Source: Microtetraspora malaysiensis (GTDB lineage Bacteria > Actinomycetota > Actinomycetes > Streptosporangiales > Streptosporangiaceae). From it: a stretch of 64,000 nt of DNA. Positions 43,609-51,887 of this stretch are shown in pieces (position 1 is the first letter of the stretch; each line of letters opens with the position of its first letter). The stretch lies in contig NZ_BBYJ01000029.1 in the NCBI RefSeq assembly GCF_001528665.1, positions 1 to 64,000 on the forward strand. The letters run 5' to 3'. The notes beneath the pieces are model-generated. The model made no database searches, was not told where the DNA came from, and worked only from the letters and a program-made list of their open reading frames with translations. A program made the position numbers and the translations under genes.

Positions 43609-44454
43609 GTGCGGGTCTACATCTCCATCGACATGGAGGGCGTGGGCGGCATCGCCACCATGGACCAGATCGTCCGCGGCGGCCATGGGTATCCGCGATC
43701 GCAGCGGCTGATGACCGCCGAGGCCAACGCCGCCATCGAGGGCGCGTTCGAGGCCGGAGCCGACAGCGTGCTGATCAACGACAGCCACGGCACCATGGAC
43801 AACCTGCTGCACGACGAACTCGACCCGCGGGCCCGGCTGATCTTCGGCAGTCCCAAGCTGGACTGCATGGCCGAAGGCATCTCGGCCGAGCACGACGTGG
43901 CCATGTTCCTCGGCTACCACGCCGCCGCCGGCTCGCCCGGCGTGCTCGCCCACACTTACTCCTCGCACTTCTACGAGGTACGACTGAACGGCCGGCAGGT
44001 GTCGGAGGCCGAGGTCAACGCGTTGCAGGCCGCCGCGGTCGGCGTCCCGGTGGGGTTGCTCACCGGCGACGACGTCATCTGCGGCGTCGCGGAGAAGGCC
44101 TTCCCCGGCGTGCGCACGGTCGCCGTCAAGATCGCGCACGGGCACACCGCCGCGGACAGCCTCTCCCCGACCGAGGCCAGGCGGCTCATCCGGGAGGCGG
44201 CGGCGGAGACCGTACGGGGGGCCGGGGAGCTGGCGCCGCTCCAGCTGCCCGAGACCCTCGAGCTGGAGATCGACATGCCGAGCACGCCCGCTGCCGAGAT
44301 GGGGGCGCAGATCCCCGGCGTGCGCAGGATCGCCGACAAGACGCTCGCCGCCACCTTCGCCACGCCCCGCGAGGTTCTGGGCTGCGTCACGCTCTGCTAC
44401 CACTTCGCCGCCGAGGCCATGATCAGCCGGATGGCCCTGTTCAGCCGCCGATAG
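43609..44454 (+). CDS. M55 family D-aminopeptidase (DppA-like)
   Basis: A 281-residue zinc peptidase of the DppA family, which removes N-terminal D-residues from peptides such as D-Ala-D-Ala. The metal site begins with ISIDMEGVGGI (D8 and E10) and continues with VLINDSHGTMDNLL (Asp, His), and MFLGYHAAAGSPGVLAHTYS (His). Length and all blocks are normal. The GTG at 43609 has AAGGAG upstream. It may help recycle cell-wall peptides. Monocistronic. Confidence 0.9.
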   Translation: MRVYISIDMEGVGGIATMDQIVRGGHGYPRSQRLMTAEANAAIEGAFEAGADSVLINDSHGTMDNLLHDELDPRARLIFGSPKLDCMAEGISAEHDVAMFLGYHAAAGSPGVLAHTYSSHFYEVRLNGRQVSEAEVNALQAAAVGVPVGLLTGDDVICGVAEKAFPGVRTVAVKIAHGHTAADSLSPTEARRLIREAAAETVRGAGELAPLQLPETLELEIDMPSTPAAEMGAQIPGVRRIADKTLAATFATPREVLGCVTLCYHFAAEAMISRMALFSRR

Positions 44455-44550
44455 CGCCGGGACCGGCAAGGTTCGCCGGCACCCTTCCGCCCGGCGACCT
44501 GGTGACCGAGCTGCAGGAAGCGGTGACGCGCCGCAGGTAGCGGTCGACCC

Positions 44551-44588
44551 GTGGATCTCCGCGGCATGACGCATGCCCGGAGATCCAC
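44551..44588. terminator. Hairpin between the aminopeptidase and VOC genes
   Basis: Perfect inverted repeat GTGGATCTCCG and CGGAGATCCAC, 11-bp arms, between two convergent genes; no U-tract. Just before it, 44475-44540 encodes a protein-like tail (GDLVTELQEAVTRRR) with no gene attached, perhaps a remnant. Confidence 0.55.
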
Positions 44589-44685
44589 CGCCGGCTTGTT
44601 GAGTCCCCGCGCGGTTGCGAACGCCGTTGGCGGCACCGGCCCGCACCTGCGTGATGATGCTGTCGAGGTCGCACCGCCGCCTGCA

Positions 44686-45297
44686 TCAGACGGATGCGGT
44701 CTCCCAGACGAACCCGTCCGGGTCGGTGAAGGGCCCCGCACCGCCGCCGATCACGATCCGGTGCGATCCCGCGCCCTCCTGGGAGACGCCGGTGTCCTTG
44801 GCGAGGGCGCGGCGCGGGTAGAGCGCCAGCGTGACGGCCGACGACGGAGCGTCGAACTCGACATACTTGCCGCCGAAGCTCTTGGCCACGGCCAGGCCGC
44901 GGTCGACATAGAACCGCTTGCTCGCCTTGACGTCCTCCACTCCCAGGAGGAGCGCGACCTGGTCGATGTGCCGGGTGGCAGGGCCAGTGTCCTTCTTCTT
45001 CGAGGTCGCGACCTTGCAGATCGTCCCGTCCGGGGCGCGTACGACGCCGCCGTAGCCCCAGAAACCCTTCGTGGCCGGCTTCAGCGTCGTGGCGCCGGCG
45101 TCGAGGGCGGCGCTGATGACCGCGTCGACGTTGCCCGGCTGGGACACCACGAGTGACAGCGCGAACCCACGGAAGCCGGTCGTCGGCGCGTCCGAGGCGC
45201 GTACGTTCACATAAGCGTCCAAACCGAAGGCTTTGTAGAAGGCGTCCGCGGCCGCGGAGTCGGGGACTTCCAGGGTGACAGATTCGAAGGAGGTCAT
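44686..45297 (-). CDS. VOC-superfamily protein with two glyoxalase-like modules
   Basis: A 203-residue vicinal-oxygen-chelate protein. First module: FESVTLEVPDSAAADAFYKAFGL through VVRAPDGTICKVATS. Second: HIDQVALLLGVEDVKASKRFYVDRG through PFTDPDGFVWETASV. The metal ligands are not obvious, so it may be a binding or resistance-type VOC protein, not a true glyoxalase. The ATG at 45297 is standard. It lies 73 bases downstream of a deleted VOC gene on the same strand, so the two once formed a VOC pair. Confidence 0.82.
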   Translation of the reverse strand: MTSFESVTLEVPDSAAADAFYKAFGLDAYVNVRASDAPTTGFRGFALSLVVSQPGNVDAVISAALDAGATTLKPATKGFWGYGGVVRAPDGTICKVATSKKKDTGPATRHIDQVALLLGVEDVKASKRFYVDRGLAVAKSFGGKYVEFDAPSSAVTLALYPRRALAKDTGVSQEGAGSHRIVIGGGAGPFTDPDGFVWETASV

Positions 45298-45370
45298 GGC
45301 AGGTCCTTTGCGCGAGGGGTTCGTCGTCTTGTCGGGGGCCGGTACTCGGCGGATAGGGGCAGGCCGACGC

Positions 45371-45535
45371 TCAGCGGTCCTGGATCAGCCCGAGGACGTT
45401 GCCATCGGGGTCGATGACGGTGGCCACCAGGCGGCCGCCGCCGACCTCGTGCGCGGCCTCCTTCACGGTGGCCCCCGCGGCGGTCACGACGGGGTGCAGC
45501 ACGGTCTTGATTCCCTGAGTGGAAGAGCCGGTCAT
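45371..45535 (-). pseudogene. VOC gene with an internal deletion
   Basis: A 54-codon ORF with a good ribosome-binding site (AGGAG) and ATG at 45535. It begins like an intact VOC protein (TGSSTQGIKTVLHPV) and jumps directly to the C-terminal strand set (VTAAGATVKEAAHEVGGG, then LVATVIDPDGNVLGLIQD). Full-length relatives, as I know the family, have about 65-80 residues between these parts. The reading frame is kept, so a short product may be made, but it cannot form a VOC fold. Confidence 0.65.
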
Positions 45536-45660
45536 GGTCACTCCTGTAGTGGTGGGTCGTATCGACTCGCTGTGTAGGTGTGCACAGCTTCGCTTCCGAC
45601 CTGCCCACTCCACATCCGTGGCGACCACGGAACCGCCCACGGATCGACGGCACGGATCGC

Positions 45661-45933
45661 ATGGTGGCCACCACGGAAGAGAACGCGGAGGGGGTGCGGC
45701 AAACTGGGGCAGTGGTGGCAGAAGTGGAGATCTCGCCTCGGGAAGCCGAGGTGCTGGATCTGGTCGGGGCCCATCTCAGCAACCCGGTCGCCGATGCCAT
45801 CGTGGAGCGAGCCGAAGCCCTGCTCGACGGCGACCAGGAGGCGCTGCTCGCCACGGCGGACGCGCTCGCCGCCCTCGGCCTCGCCCCGATGACCTTCGCC
45901 CCGACACCGATGATGACCGCAGAGCGATCGTGA
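45661..45933 (+). pseudogene. LuxR-type regulator remnant lacking its recognition helices
   Basis: 90 codons. VEISPREAEVLDLVGAHLSN is the first helix of a LuxR/GerE DNA-binding domain. It should continue with the IAxxLxISxxTVExH segment but instead runs into PVADAIVERAEALLDGDQ and ALLATADALAALGLAP, the kind of C-terminal tail seen in larger LuxR-type proteins. An internal deletion is the simplest explanation. It lies beside another internally deleted gene on the opposite strand. Confidence 0.5.
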
Positions 45934-45943
45934 TGGAGGACGT

Positions 45944-47158
45944 GTGGGAACGGAGCAGGACCCGCTTGGACCGGCCGGCCTCGGCGACGCTCGCGCCCGG
46001 CGCCGTGGACTCGGGACGCGCGGCCGGGTGGCCCTGGTCGTGATCGGTGTCATGGCCGTCGCGTCGGGGGCCATCGCCGTCGTCCGAGTCGGCCACCGTA
46101 CCGACGTTCCCGGGCAGAGCGCGGGGTCGGTGACGCCCGGTACGGCGGAGCGGACGGCCGGCGCCGCCGACGAGCAGGTCCGGGACGCGAGGGTCCGGGA
46201 CGCGCGGACGGTGTGGCCGGAGGCGGTCGCGTCGCTCCCGAAGACGTCCGCGGACGGACTCGGCTATCGGCCGGTCACCGCGCTCGGACCCACCGAGATC
46301 CTCCTCACCGCCGGGCCGTCGTTCGAGGAGCCGAACCGGTTCGACGTCTACGACATGAAGACGGGCCGGAGCCGGACCCTCGTCACGTTGGTTCCCGAAG
46401 CCGACGGATACGTCCAAGGGGGCGTGGAGGTGGGCGAGGACTACATCGCGTGGTACGGCAGGAGGCCGAAAGAGCCGCGGAGCTGGGTGGACTTCTGGGT
46501 GGCCCCCCGCCAGGGCGGGGATCCGATCCGGGTCGGCGAGGTGACCGGCGAGCTCGCGGGGATCGACCGCTTCGGGGTGAGCGCGGACCACGTCGTCTGG
46601 TCGCCCGAGGCCGGCGGCGTGTACCGCATGCCGATCGGCGGCGGCAAGCCGGAGAAGATGTCGGAAACGGAGGGGTTGTGGCTGGCGTCGTGGCCGTGGG
46701 CCCGCAACGTTCCGGCGGCGAGCGACATCGAGACGGGGCTGCCGGACACCAACCAGAACGTGCTTGCCGACCTGCGCACCGGCGTGCGCCAGAACATGAT
46801 CCCGCTGCCGGACGTCACCGGTCTGCGCTGCTCCACGGAGTGGTGCGTCGGCCGCCAGGGCGGGGGAGCCGTCGCCGTACGCGTCGACGGTCGGGACCTG
46901 AGCCGTGTGCCGGGGACCATGACCGAGCCGGAGGTCTACGGCGGCCGCTTCGTCGAGGTGTACCGGGACACGACGAGCATGATCTACGACCTCGCCACAG
47001 GGAAGGCGGGCGGGATCACGGCGCCCAGCCCGGACGGGAAGTCGGGCTCGTACGGGCAGGGCGCCTCGTCGTCGCCCACCCAGGTCTTCTTCTGGGAGGC
47101 GAAGCCGGGCGACGACTACGACGTCCTCAACCTGGCCGCGATCCCGGAACTGGAGTGA
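45944..47158 (+). CDS. Membrane-anchored extracellular protein, propeller-like
   Basis: A 404-residue protein with a short basic cytoplasmic N-terminus and one membrane span (VALVVIGVMAVASGAIAVV, about residues 29-47). The ~350-residue outer part has repeated strand pairs such as GPTEILLTAGPSFEEPNRFDV, GEDYIAWYGRR, SADHVVWSPEAGGVYRMPI and YDLATGKAGGI, which suggests a six- to seven-bladed beta-propeller of the TolB/YncE kind. Two Cys near residue 300 (LRCSTEWCVGR) may form a disulfide. The GTG at 45944 follows GGAGGA closely. Role unknown, possibly a sensor or scaffold. Confidence 0.65.
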   Translation: MGTEQDPLGPAGLGDARARRRGLGTRGRVALVVIGVMAVASGAIAVVRVGHRTDVPGQSAGSVTPGTAERTAGAADEQVRDARVRDARTVWPEAVASLPKTSADGLGYRPVTALGPTEILLTAGPSFEEPNRFDVYDMKTGRSRTLVTLVPEADGYVQGGVEVGEDYIAWYGRRPKEPRSWVDFWVAPRQGGDPIRVGEVTGELAGIDRFGVSADHVVWSPEAGGVYRMPIGGGKPEKMSETEGLWLASWPWARNVPAASDIETGLPDTNQNVLADLRTGVRQNMIPLPDVTGLRCSTEWCVGRQGGGAVAVRVDGRDLSRVPGTMTEPEVYGGRFVEVYRDTTSMIYDLATGKAGGITAPSPDGKSGSYGQGASSSPTQVFFWEAKPGDDYDVLNLAAIPELE

Positions 47159-47186
47159 GCGTCGTCACGAGCTGAGCCGTACCACG

Positions 47187-48794
47187 TCAGACGGCGGGCG
47201 TCCGGGTGTCGAGCGAGCGGCGGCGGGCGACCAGGACGGCGTCGTGGACGGTGATGGGTTGCCCTTGCGGGTCCGTCACCGGGCGCGGGCGGCTCTCGGC
47301 CGCCAGCACCTGCCACGCGGCGGGGTCCAGCTCGGCGGCGATCTCCTCGCCGGTGAACATCGCGTCCGGGAACACCCCGCGGCGGGCGGTGGTCCAGAGG
47401 TCGGACGGGTGATGTCCGACGATCAGCAGGATCCCGCCGGGAGCCACCGCGGCGGCCAGCCGCGCGTACAGGTCCCGCCGCGCGTCGCCGGGCAGGTGCA
47501 TGAACTGCGCCGACACCAGGTCGTACGCGCCCTCGGCGGGCGGCTGGTCGCGCAGGTCGGCGTGCGTCCACGTGATGTGGTCGGCGATCCCCGCGCCCGC
47601 GGCGGCGGCGTGGGCCGCGGCCCGCTCAAGCGCGGTGGTGGAGATGTCGGCCGCGGTGACGCGCCACCCGCGTTCGGCGAGCCAGATCGCGTCGGCGCCC
47701 TCGCCGCAGCCGACGTCCAGCGCACGTCCGGGGGTGAGCTCGGCGGCCTCGGCGACGAGCTGCGGGTTGGGGCGGCCACTCCACAGCGCCGGGCGGGCGC
47801 GGTAGCGCTCCTCCCAGGCATCCCGCTCGAACATCGTCCGCGCCTGGTCCCGGTACGCCTCGACGGCGTCGCGGGTGTCCTCGGCGATGAGGTCGGCGTT
47901 GATCGCGGCGCCGGCCGTCAGGCCCGCGGTGGCGGACGCGATCACCTGAGCCTGTACGTCGGCCACGTTGCCCGCCACCCAGACGCCGGGGACGGCGGTG
48001 GCTCCGGTCGGGTCGGCGGGGACCCGGGTGCCGACGACGTGGCCGCCGATCTCCACCTCGACCGTTTTCAGCCCGAGTGACTCCAGCACGTCGGCGCGGG
48101 CGGACAGCCGCGACGCGACCACCACCGCGTCGAGCGTGACGACCTCGCCCGAGGCCAGCCGTACGCCGGTGAGCGTGTCGCCGTCCGTCTCCACCCCCGC
48201 GACCGGACCGTCCACGACGACGATCCCGCGCGCCGCCAGCCGCTCGGCCCGCTCCGTGTCCGGCGGCGGGGTGTGGTGCAGCAGGACCAGTACGTCCGGG
48301 CTCCACTGCCGCCACATCTCCGCCTGGTGCCAGGCCAGTGGCCCGGTCGCCAGGACGCCGATGCGCCGGTCGCGGACCTCCCATCCGTGGCAGTACGGGC
48401 AGTGCAGCACGTCGCGCCCCCAGCGCTCGGCCAGCCCCGGCACGTCCGGCAACTCGTCCACGACGCCGGTGGTCACCAGGAGCCGCCGCGCCCGCACGTG
48501 GCGCGCGTCGTCCAGCGTCACCAGGAAGCCGTCGCCGTCCTTCGCGGCGGTCTCGGCCCGCCCGCTGACGATCTGCCCGCCGTACCGGGTCACCTCGTCC
48601 CGCCCGGCCGCCGCCAGCTCGGCGGGCGGCGTGCTCTCCCGGCCCAGGTAGTTGTGCACGTGGCCGGCGGGCGCGTTGCGCGGCCGTCCCTCGTCGACCA
48701 CCAGCACCGACCGCCGCGCCCGGGCCAGCGCCAGGGCGCCGCTGAGTCCGGCCGCGCCGCCGCCCACCACGACCACGTCGTACGTCTCGTCCAC
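47187..48794 (-). CDS. Fusion of thioredoxin-reductase-like flavoprotein and SAM methyltransferase
   Basis: A 535-residue two-domain protein. Residues 1-~305 form an FAD/NAD(P) oxidoreductase of the thioredoxin-reductase family: VVVVGGGAAGLSGALALARA, the redox-active C-P-Y-C of LHCPYCHGWEVRD, and GVWVAGNVADV. The NADPH motif (GVLATGPLAWHQ) is degenerate. Residues ~340-520 are a class I methyltransferase: ALDVGCGEGADAIWLAERGW (SAM loop), then VTAADISTTALERA and YDLVSAQFMHLPGDARRDL. There is no internal start or stop, so the fusion is genuine. It is divergent from an XRE-cupin regulator across 73 bases. Redox-coupled methylation of a thiol, metalloid or small molecule is possible but unproven. 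Confidence 0.88.
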   Translation of the reverse strand: MDETYDVVVVGGGAAGLSGALALARARRSVLVVDEGRPRNAPAGHVHNYLGRESTPPAELAAAGRDEVTRYGGQIVSGRAETAAKDGDGFLVTLDDARHVRARRLLVTTGVVDELPDVPGLAERWGRDVLHCPYCHGWEVRDRRIGVLATGPLAWHQAEMWRQWSPDVLVLLHHTPPPDTERAERLAARGIVVVDGPVAGVETDGDTLTGVRLASGEVVTLDAVVVASRLSARADVLESLGLKTVEVEIGGHVVGTRVPADPTGATAVPGVWVAGNVADVQAQVIASATAGLTAGAAINADLIAEDTRDAVEAYRDQARTMFERDAWEERYRARPALWSGRPNPQLVAEAAELTPGRALDVGCGEGADAIWLAERGWRVTAADISTTALERAAAHAAAAGAGIADHITWTHADLRDQPPAEGAYDLVSAQFMHLPGDARRDLYARLAAAVAPGGILLIVGHHPSDLWTTARRGVFPDAMFTGEEIAAELDPAAWQVLAAESRPRPVTDPQGQPITVHDAVLVARRRSLDTRTPAV

Positions 48795-48854
48795 CGTGGG
48801 ACTCCTCTCGCTCGTGGGTCTATACGCTGCTCTCTCGCCTGCCGGACGGACAAG

Positions 48855-48874
48855 TTATCTTGCCGATATGGCAA
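48855..48874. promoter_or_regulatory. Operator overlapping the XRE-cupin start codon
   Basis: TTGCCGATATGGCAA (48860-48874) is a perfect inverted repeat containing the ATG at 48868. TTATCT at 48855-48860 is a fair -10 box that would place the transcript start at the ATG, so the mRNA is likely leaderless and autorepressed. Confidence 0.6.
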
Positions 48875-49473
48875 ACACCGACGACGCCGCGGTCCTGGCC
48901 GCCGTGGGCCCGCGGCTGCGCGCGCTGCGCAAGAAACGCGGCATCACCCTGACCCAGCTCGCGGAGGCCACCGAGATCTCGGCCAGCACCCTGTCCCGGC
49001 TCGAATCCGGCGAGCGTCGGCCCAACCTGGAGCTGCTGCTGCCGCTCGCCCGCGCCTACCAGGTGCCGCTCGACGAGCTCGTCGGCGCGCCGCAGGTCGG
49101 TGACCCGCGGGTGCGGTTGAAGCCGATCAAGCAGTGGGACTCGACGATCATGCCGCTGACCCAGCACGCCGGCGGGCCGCAGGCGTTCAAGATGATCATC
49201 AACACCACCCGCAGCACGCCCGACCCGCGTACGCACGAGGGCTACGAGTGGCTGTACGTACTGAGCGGGAAGTTGCGGCTGGTGCTCGCCGATCACGACA
49301 TCGTGCTCAGAACGGGGGAGGCCGCGGAGTTCGACACCCGGCTGCCGCACTGGTTCGGCAGCACAGGGGAGGCGCCGGTGGAGGTCCTCAGCCTGTTCGG
49401 GCCGCAGGGCGAACGCATGCACGTCCGCACGAAGCCGCGCGGCGCGTCGTCCCGCGACGCCGTCCCGGACTGA
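48868..49473 (+). CDS. XRE-family regulator with C-terminal cupin domain
   Basis: A 201-residue regulator. The helix-turn-helix is in residues ~12-65 (RLRALRKKRGITLTQLAEAT, then ISASTLSRLESGERRPNLELL). The cupin (about residues 105-190) contains HEGYEWLYVLSGKLRLVLAD and FDTRLPHWFGSTGEAPVEVL, expected to bind a small molecule. It is divergent from the flavoprotein-methyltransferase fusion and probably controls it; its own start lies inside an inverted repeat. Family call firm; ligand unknown. Confidence 0.9.
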   Translation: MANTDDAAVLAAVGPRLRALRKKRGITLTQLAEATEISASTLSRLESGERRPNLELLLPLARAYQVPLDELVGAPQVGDPRVRLKPIKQWDSTIMPLTQHAGGPQAFKMIINTTRSTPDPRTHEGYEWLYVLSGKLRLVLADHDIVLRTGEAAEFDTRLPHWFGSTGEAPVEVLSLFGPQGERMHVRTKPRGASSRDAVPD

Positions 49474-49632
49474 CGCCCGGTCCCCGCGGACGGGGTGGCG
49501 TGCGAGGCCGTCGTTACTCCGTTCGGTGTACGCGTACCGCGAACGGTGGGAGCTCAGGTGACGGTGAACGGACGACGCGGGCCGGCCACGGTCCGGCCTA
49601 ATGTGACCGCCGTCCTCCCAGAAAGGCGTCAC

Positions 49633-50784
49633 ATGTCCGCACTGTCACAGCGGCGCGAACCCGCTTCCGTCCGGCACTCCGCGAAGGTCATCGATGGTGC
49701 GCTCGCCGTGCTGACCGTCGTCATCTTCGTCGCCGTCGCCCTCGCCTCCGGGGTGCAGTCGCCCTGGGGGGGCACCATCCCGGTGATCCCCCTCGCACTG
49801 TTCCTCGGCGCGCTCCTGCTCGTCAGGCGCCGCTGGCCGATGATCGTGCTGCTGCTGTCCATCGCCGCGATCTTCGCCTACCACCTCACCAACGAACCCC
49901 CCAACGGTTGGATCTGGCCGATATGGGCGGCGTACTTCACCGCGGCGGCCACGCCCCGGGTGCGCTGGGTGGCCGCCATCGGCGTCGCCCAGCTCGTCTA
50001 CTCCGCCGTCGACTTCCGCTGGGTCATCGACCGGAATATGGCCCGCTACCTCACCCACACCGTCGGTGAGGCGCTGCTGCTGGCGTTCATCATCGGCGCG
50101 GGCCTCCTCTACGCCGCGTCGCTGCGCTGGCGCGATCGGCTGCGTGAGACCGACGGGCGCGCCCGCGCCGCGGAGGAGCGGCTGCGCGTCGCGCAGGAGG
50201 TGCACGACACCGTCGCCCACACCCTGGCCGTCGTCGGCGTCCATCTCAACGTCGCCGCGGACACTCTGGAAGAGGCGCCGGCCGAGGCCGCCGCCGCGCT
50301 CCGCCTCGCCCAGGACGTCAGGAACCGGGCGATGGCCGACCTCGCCGCCCTCATCGACGTCCTGCGGACGTCCCCGACCGGCACCGTGCCTCAGCCCGAT
50401 CTGGCGTCGCTCGGCGCGTTCGTCGCCGACGCCCGCGCCACCGGACTGGAGGTGACCCTCGACGAACGCGGCGACCCCTCGGCCGTCCCGGCCACCTGCG
50501 CCGTCGCGGTCTACCGCGTCGTGCAGGAAGCCCTCTCCAACACGCTCAAGCACTCCGGGGCGACCACGGCCGAGGTGACGGTGGCCTACCAGCCGGACTC
50601 GGTCAGCGTCGAGGTCGTCGACAACGGACACGGAAGCGCCGGCGGCGCCGGCATCAAAGAGGGGCACGGCCTGGCCGGCATGCGCGAGCGGGTGAGCGCC
50701 CTCGGGGGCACGCTCACCGCCGGGCCGGTTCCCAGCGGCTTCGCCGTGAAGGCCCGAGTCCCTCTGGCAGACTCCTCACCGTGA
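49633..50784 (+). CDS. NarL-type sensor histidine kinase
   Basis: A 383-residue membrane sensor kinase. Four to five hydrophobic helices fill residues ~20-160 (GALAVLTVVIFVAVALASG, PLALFLGALLLV and others) with no large extracellular domain. The phosphoacceptor segment VAQEVHDTVAHTLAVVGVHLNV (HisKA_3) and the ATPase motifs VVQEALSNTLKHSGA (N box) and VVDNGHGSAGGAGIKEGHGLAGM (G boxes) follow. The ATG at 49633 has GAAAGG; an earlier ORF start at 49495 adds an unlikely tail. It overlaps its response regulator by 4 bases. Probably senses membrane or cell-wall stress. Confidence 0.9.
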   Translation: MSALSQRREPASVRHSAKVIDGALAVLTVVIFVAVALASGVQSPWGGTIPVIPLALFLGALLLVRRRWPMIVLLLSIAAIFAYHLTNEPPNGWIWPIWAAYFTAAATPRVRWVAAIGVAQLVYSAVDFRWVIDRNMARYLTHTVGEALLLAFIIGAGLLYAASLRWRDRLRETDGRARAAEERLRVAQEVHDTVAHTLAVVGVHLNVAADTLEEAPAEAAAALRLAQDVRNRAMADLAALIDVLRTSPTGTVPQPDLASLGAFVADARATGLEVTLDERGDPSAVPATCAVAVYRVVQEALSNTLKHSGATTAEVTVAYQPDSVSVEVVDNGHGSAGGAGIKEGHGLAGMRERVSALGGTLTAGPVPSGFAVKARVPLADSSP

Positions 50785-51446
50785 CGATCAAGGTGCTCCT
50801 CGTCGACGACCAGGCGCTCGTACGGGCCGGCTTTCGCAGCCTGCTGGCCCGCTCGCGGGACATCACGGTCGTCGGCGAGGCCGCCGACGGCGCGGAGGCC
50901 GTACGGCTGGCCGCGAGCGCCCGCCCCGACGTCATCCTCATGGACATCCGCATGCCGGGCACCGACGGCATCACCGCCACGCGCCGCATCGTCGCCGACC
51001 CCGCGACCGCGGGCTGCCGCGTCGTCATCCTGACCACATTCGACACCGACGACCACGTGTTCGCCGCGCTGCGCGCCGGAGCCAGCGGCTTCCTCACCAA
51101 GGAGGTCGAGCCGACCGAGCTGCGCCGCGCGGTCGCCGCCGTCGCCGCCGGAGACGCGCTCCTGTCCCCGGGCGTCACCCGCCGCGTCATCGGGCAGTTC
51201 GCCCACCGGCAGGACCTCGCTCCCGACACCGGACGGCGGATGGCCACCCTGACCACGAGGGAGCTGGAGGTGGTCCGGCTGGTCGCGCGTGGACTGTCCA
51301 ACGACCAGATCGCCGAGCGCCTCGTCATCAGCCCGCTCACCGCGAAGACGCACATCACCAGGGCCATCGCGAAGCTGGAGGTGCGCGACCGGGTCCAGCT
51401 GGTCATCCTGGCCTACGAGAGCGGCCTGATCCGGCCCGGCGGGTGA
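50781..51446 (+). CDS. NarL/FixJ-family response regulator
   Basis: A 221-residue regulator. Receiver domain: acidic pair in VLLVDDQALVRAGF, phosphorylated Asp in PDVILMDIRMPG (about residue 54), Thr in ILTTFDTDDH and Lys in FLTKEVEP. The LuxR-type DNA-binding domain begins at LTTRELEVVRLVARGLSNDQIAERL, with recognition helix near PLTAKTHITRAI. It starts with GTG and is coupled to the kinase. The next small membrane gene overlaps or follows it closely. Confidence 0.92.
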   Translation: MTIKVLLVDDQALVRAGFRSLLARSRDITVVGEAADGAEAVRLAASARPDVILMDIRMPGTDGITATRRIVADPATAGCRVVILTTFDTDDHVFAALRAGASGFLTKEVEPTELRRAVAAVAAGDALLSPGVTRRVIGQFAHRQDLAPDTGRRMATLTTRELEVVRLVARGLSNDQIAERLVISPLTAKTHITRAIAKLEVRDRVQLVILAYESGLIRPGG

Positions 51447-51487
51447 GCGCGCCAGAGCCGTCCCCGGTGAGCGGCAGAAGACGATCT

Positions 51488-51832
51488 ATGCTGACCGCCA
51501 TGAAATCATCGCAAATCCGGTCATTCGTCGCCGGGGTGCTGATAGCCAACAGCGCGCCGCACCTCGCCACCGCGGTCACAGGACGGCGGCACTTCACCCC
51601 TCTGGCCGGACACGGATCCGGTCCGGCGGTCAACGCCGCGTGGGCCGGGCTCAACCTCGCGGCCGGCGCGCTGCTGCTGTGGCCGACGCGGCGCTCCGGC
51701 GGGTCGCGCTGGGGCGGCGACCTGACCGCCTTCGAGACCGGCTGTGTCGCCATGGCGGCGTGGATGGCCGGATCCGAGCGATGGTTCCCGATGAACTCGG
51801 ACCGCTCACCGCGCGGAGTGGAGAGCAGCTGA
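51488..51832 (+). CDS. Small membrane protein, unknown family
   Basis: A ~114-residue protein with two or three hydrophobic stretches (FVAGVLIANSAPHLATAV, WAGLNLAAGALLLWP, FETGCVAMAAWMAG). FVAGVLIANSAPHLATAVTGRRHFTPLAG recurs in small uncharacterised actinobacterial membrane proteins. Start uncertain: a GTG at 51443 would overlap the response-regulator stop by 4 bases, while ATGs at 51488 and 51500 fit the conserved region better. It is probably part of the two-component operon. Confidence 0.6.
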   Translation: MLTAMKSSQIRSFVAGVLIANSAPHLATAVTGRRHFTPLAGHGSGPAVNAAWAGLNLAAGALLLWPTRRSGGSRWGGDLTAFETGCVAMAAWMAGSERWFPMNSDRSPRGVESS

Positions 51833-51887
51833 GAGCGGGAGCCCCGGTCCGGCGACCGGGGACTCCACCGGTGCGGCCGGCCCCGGG

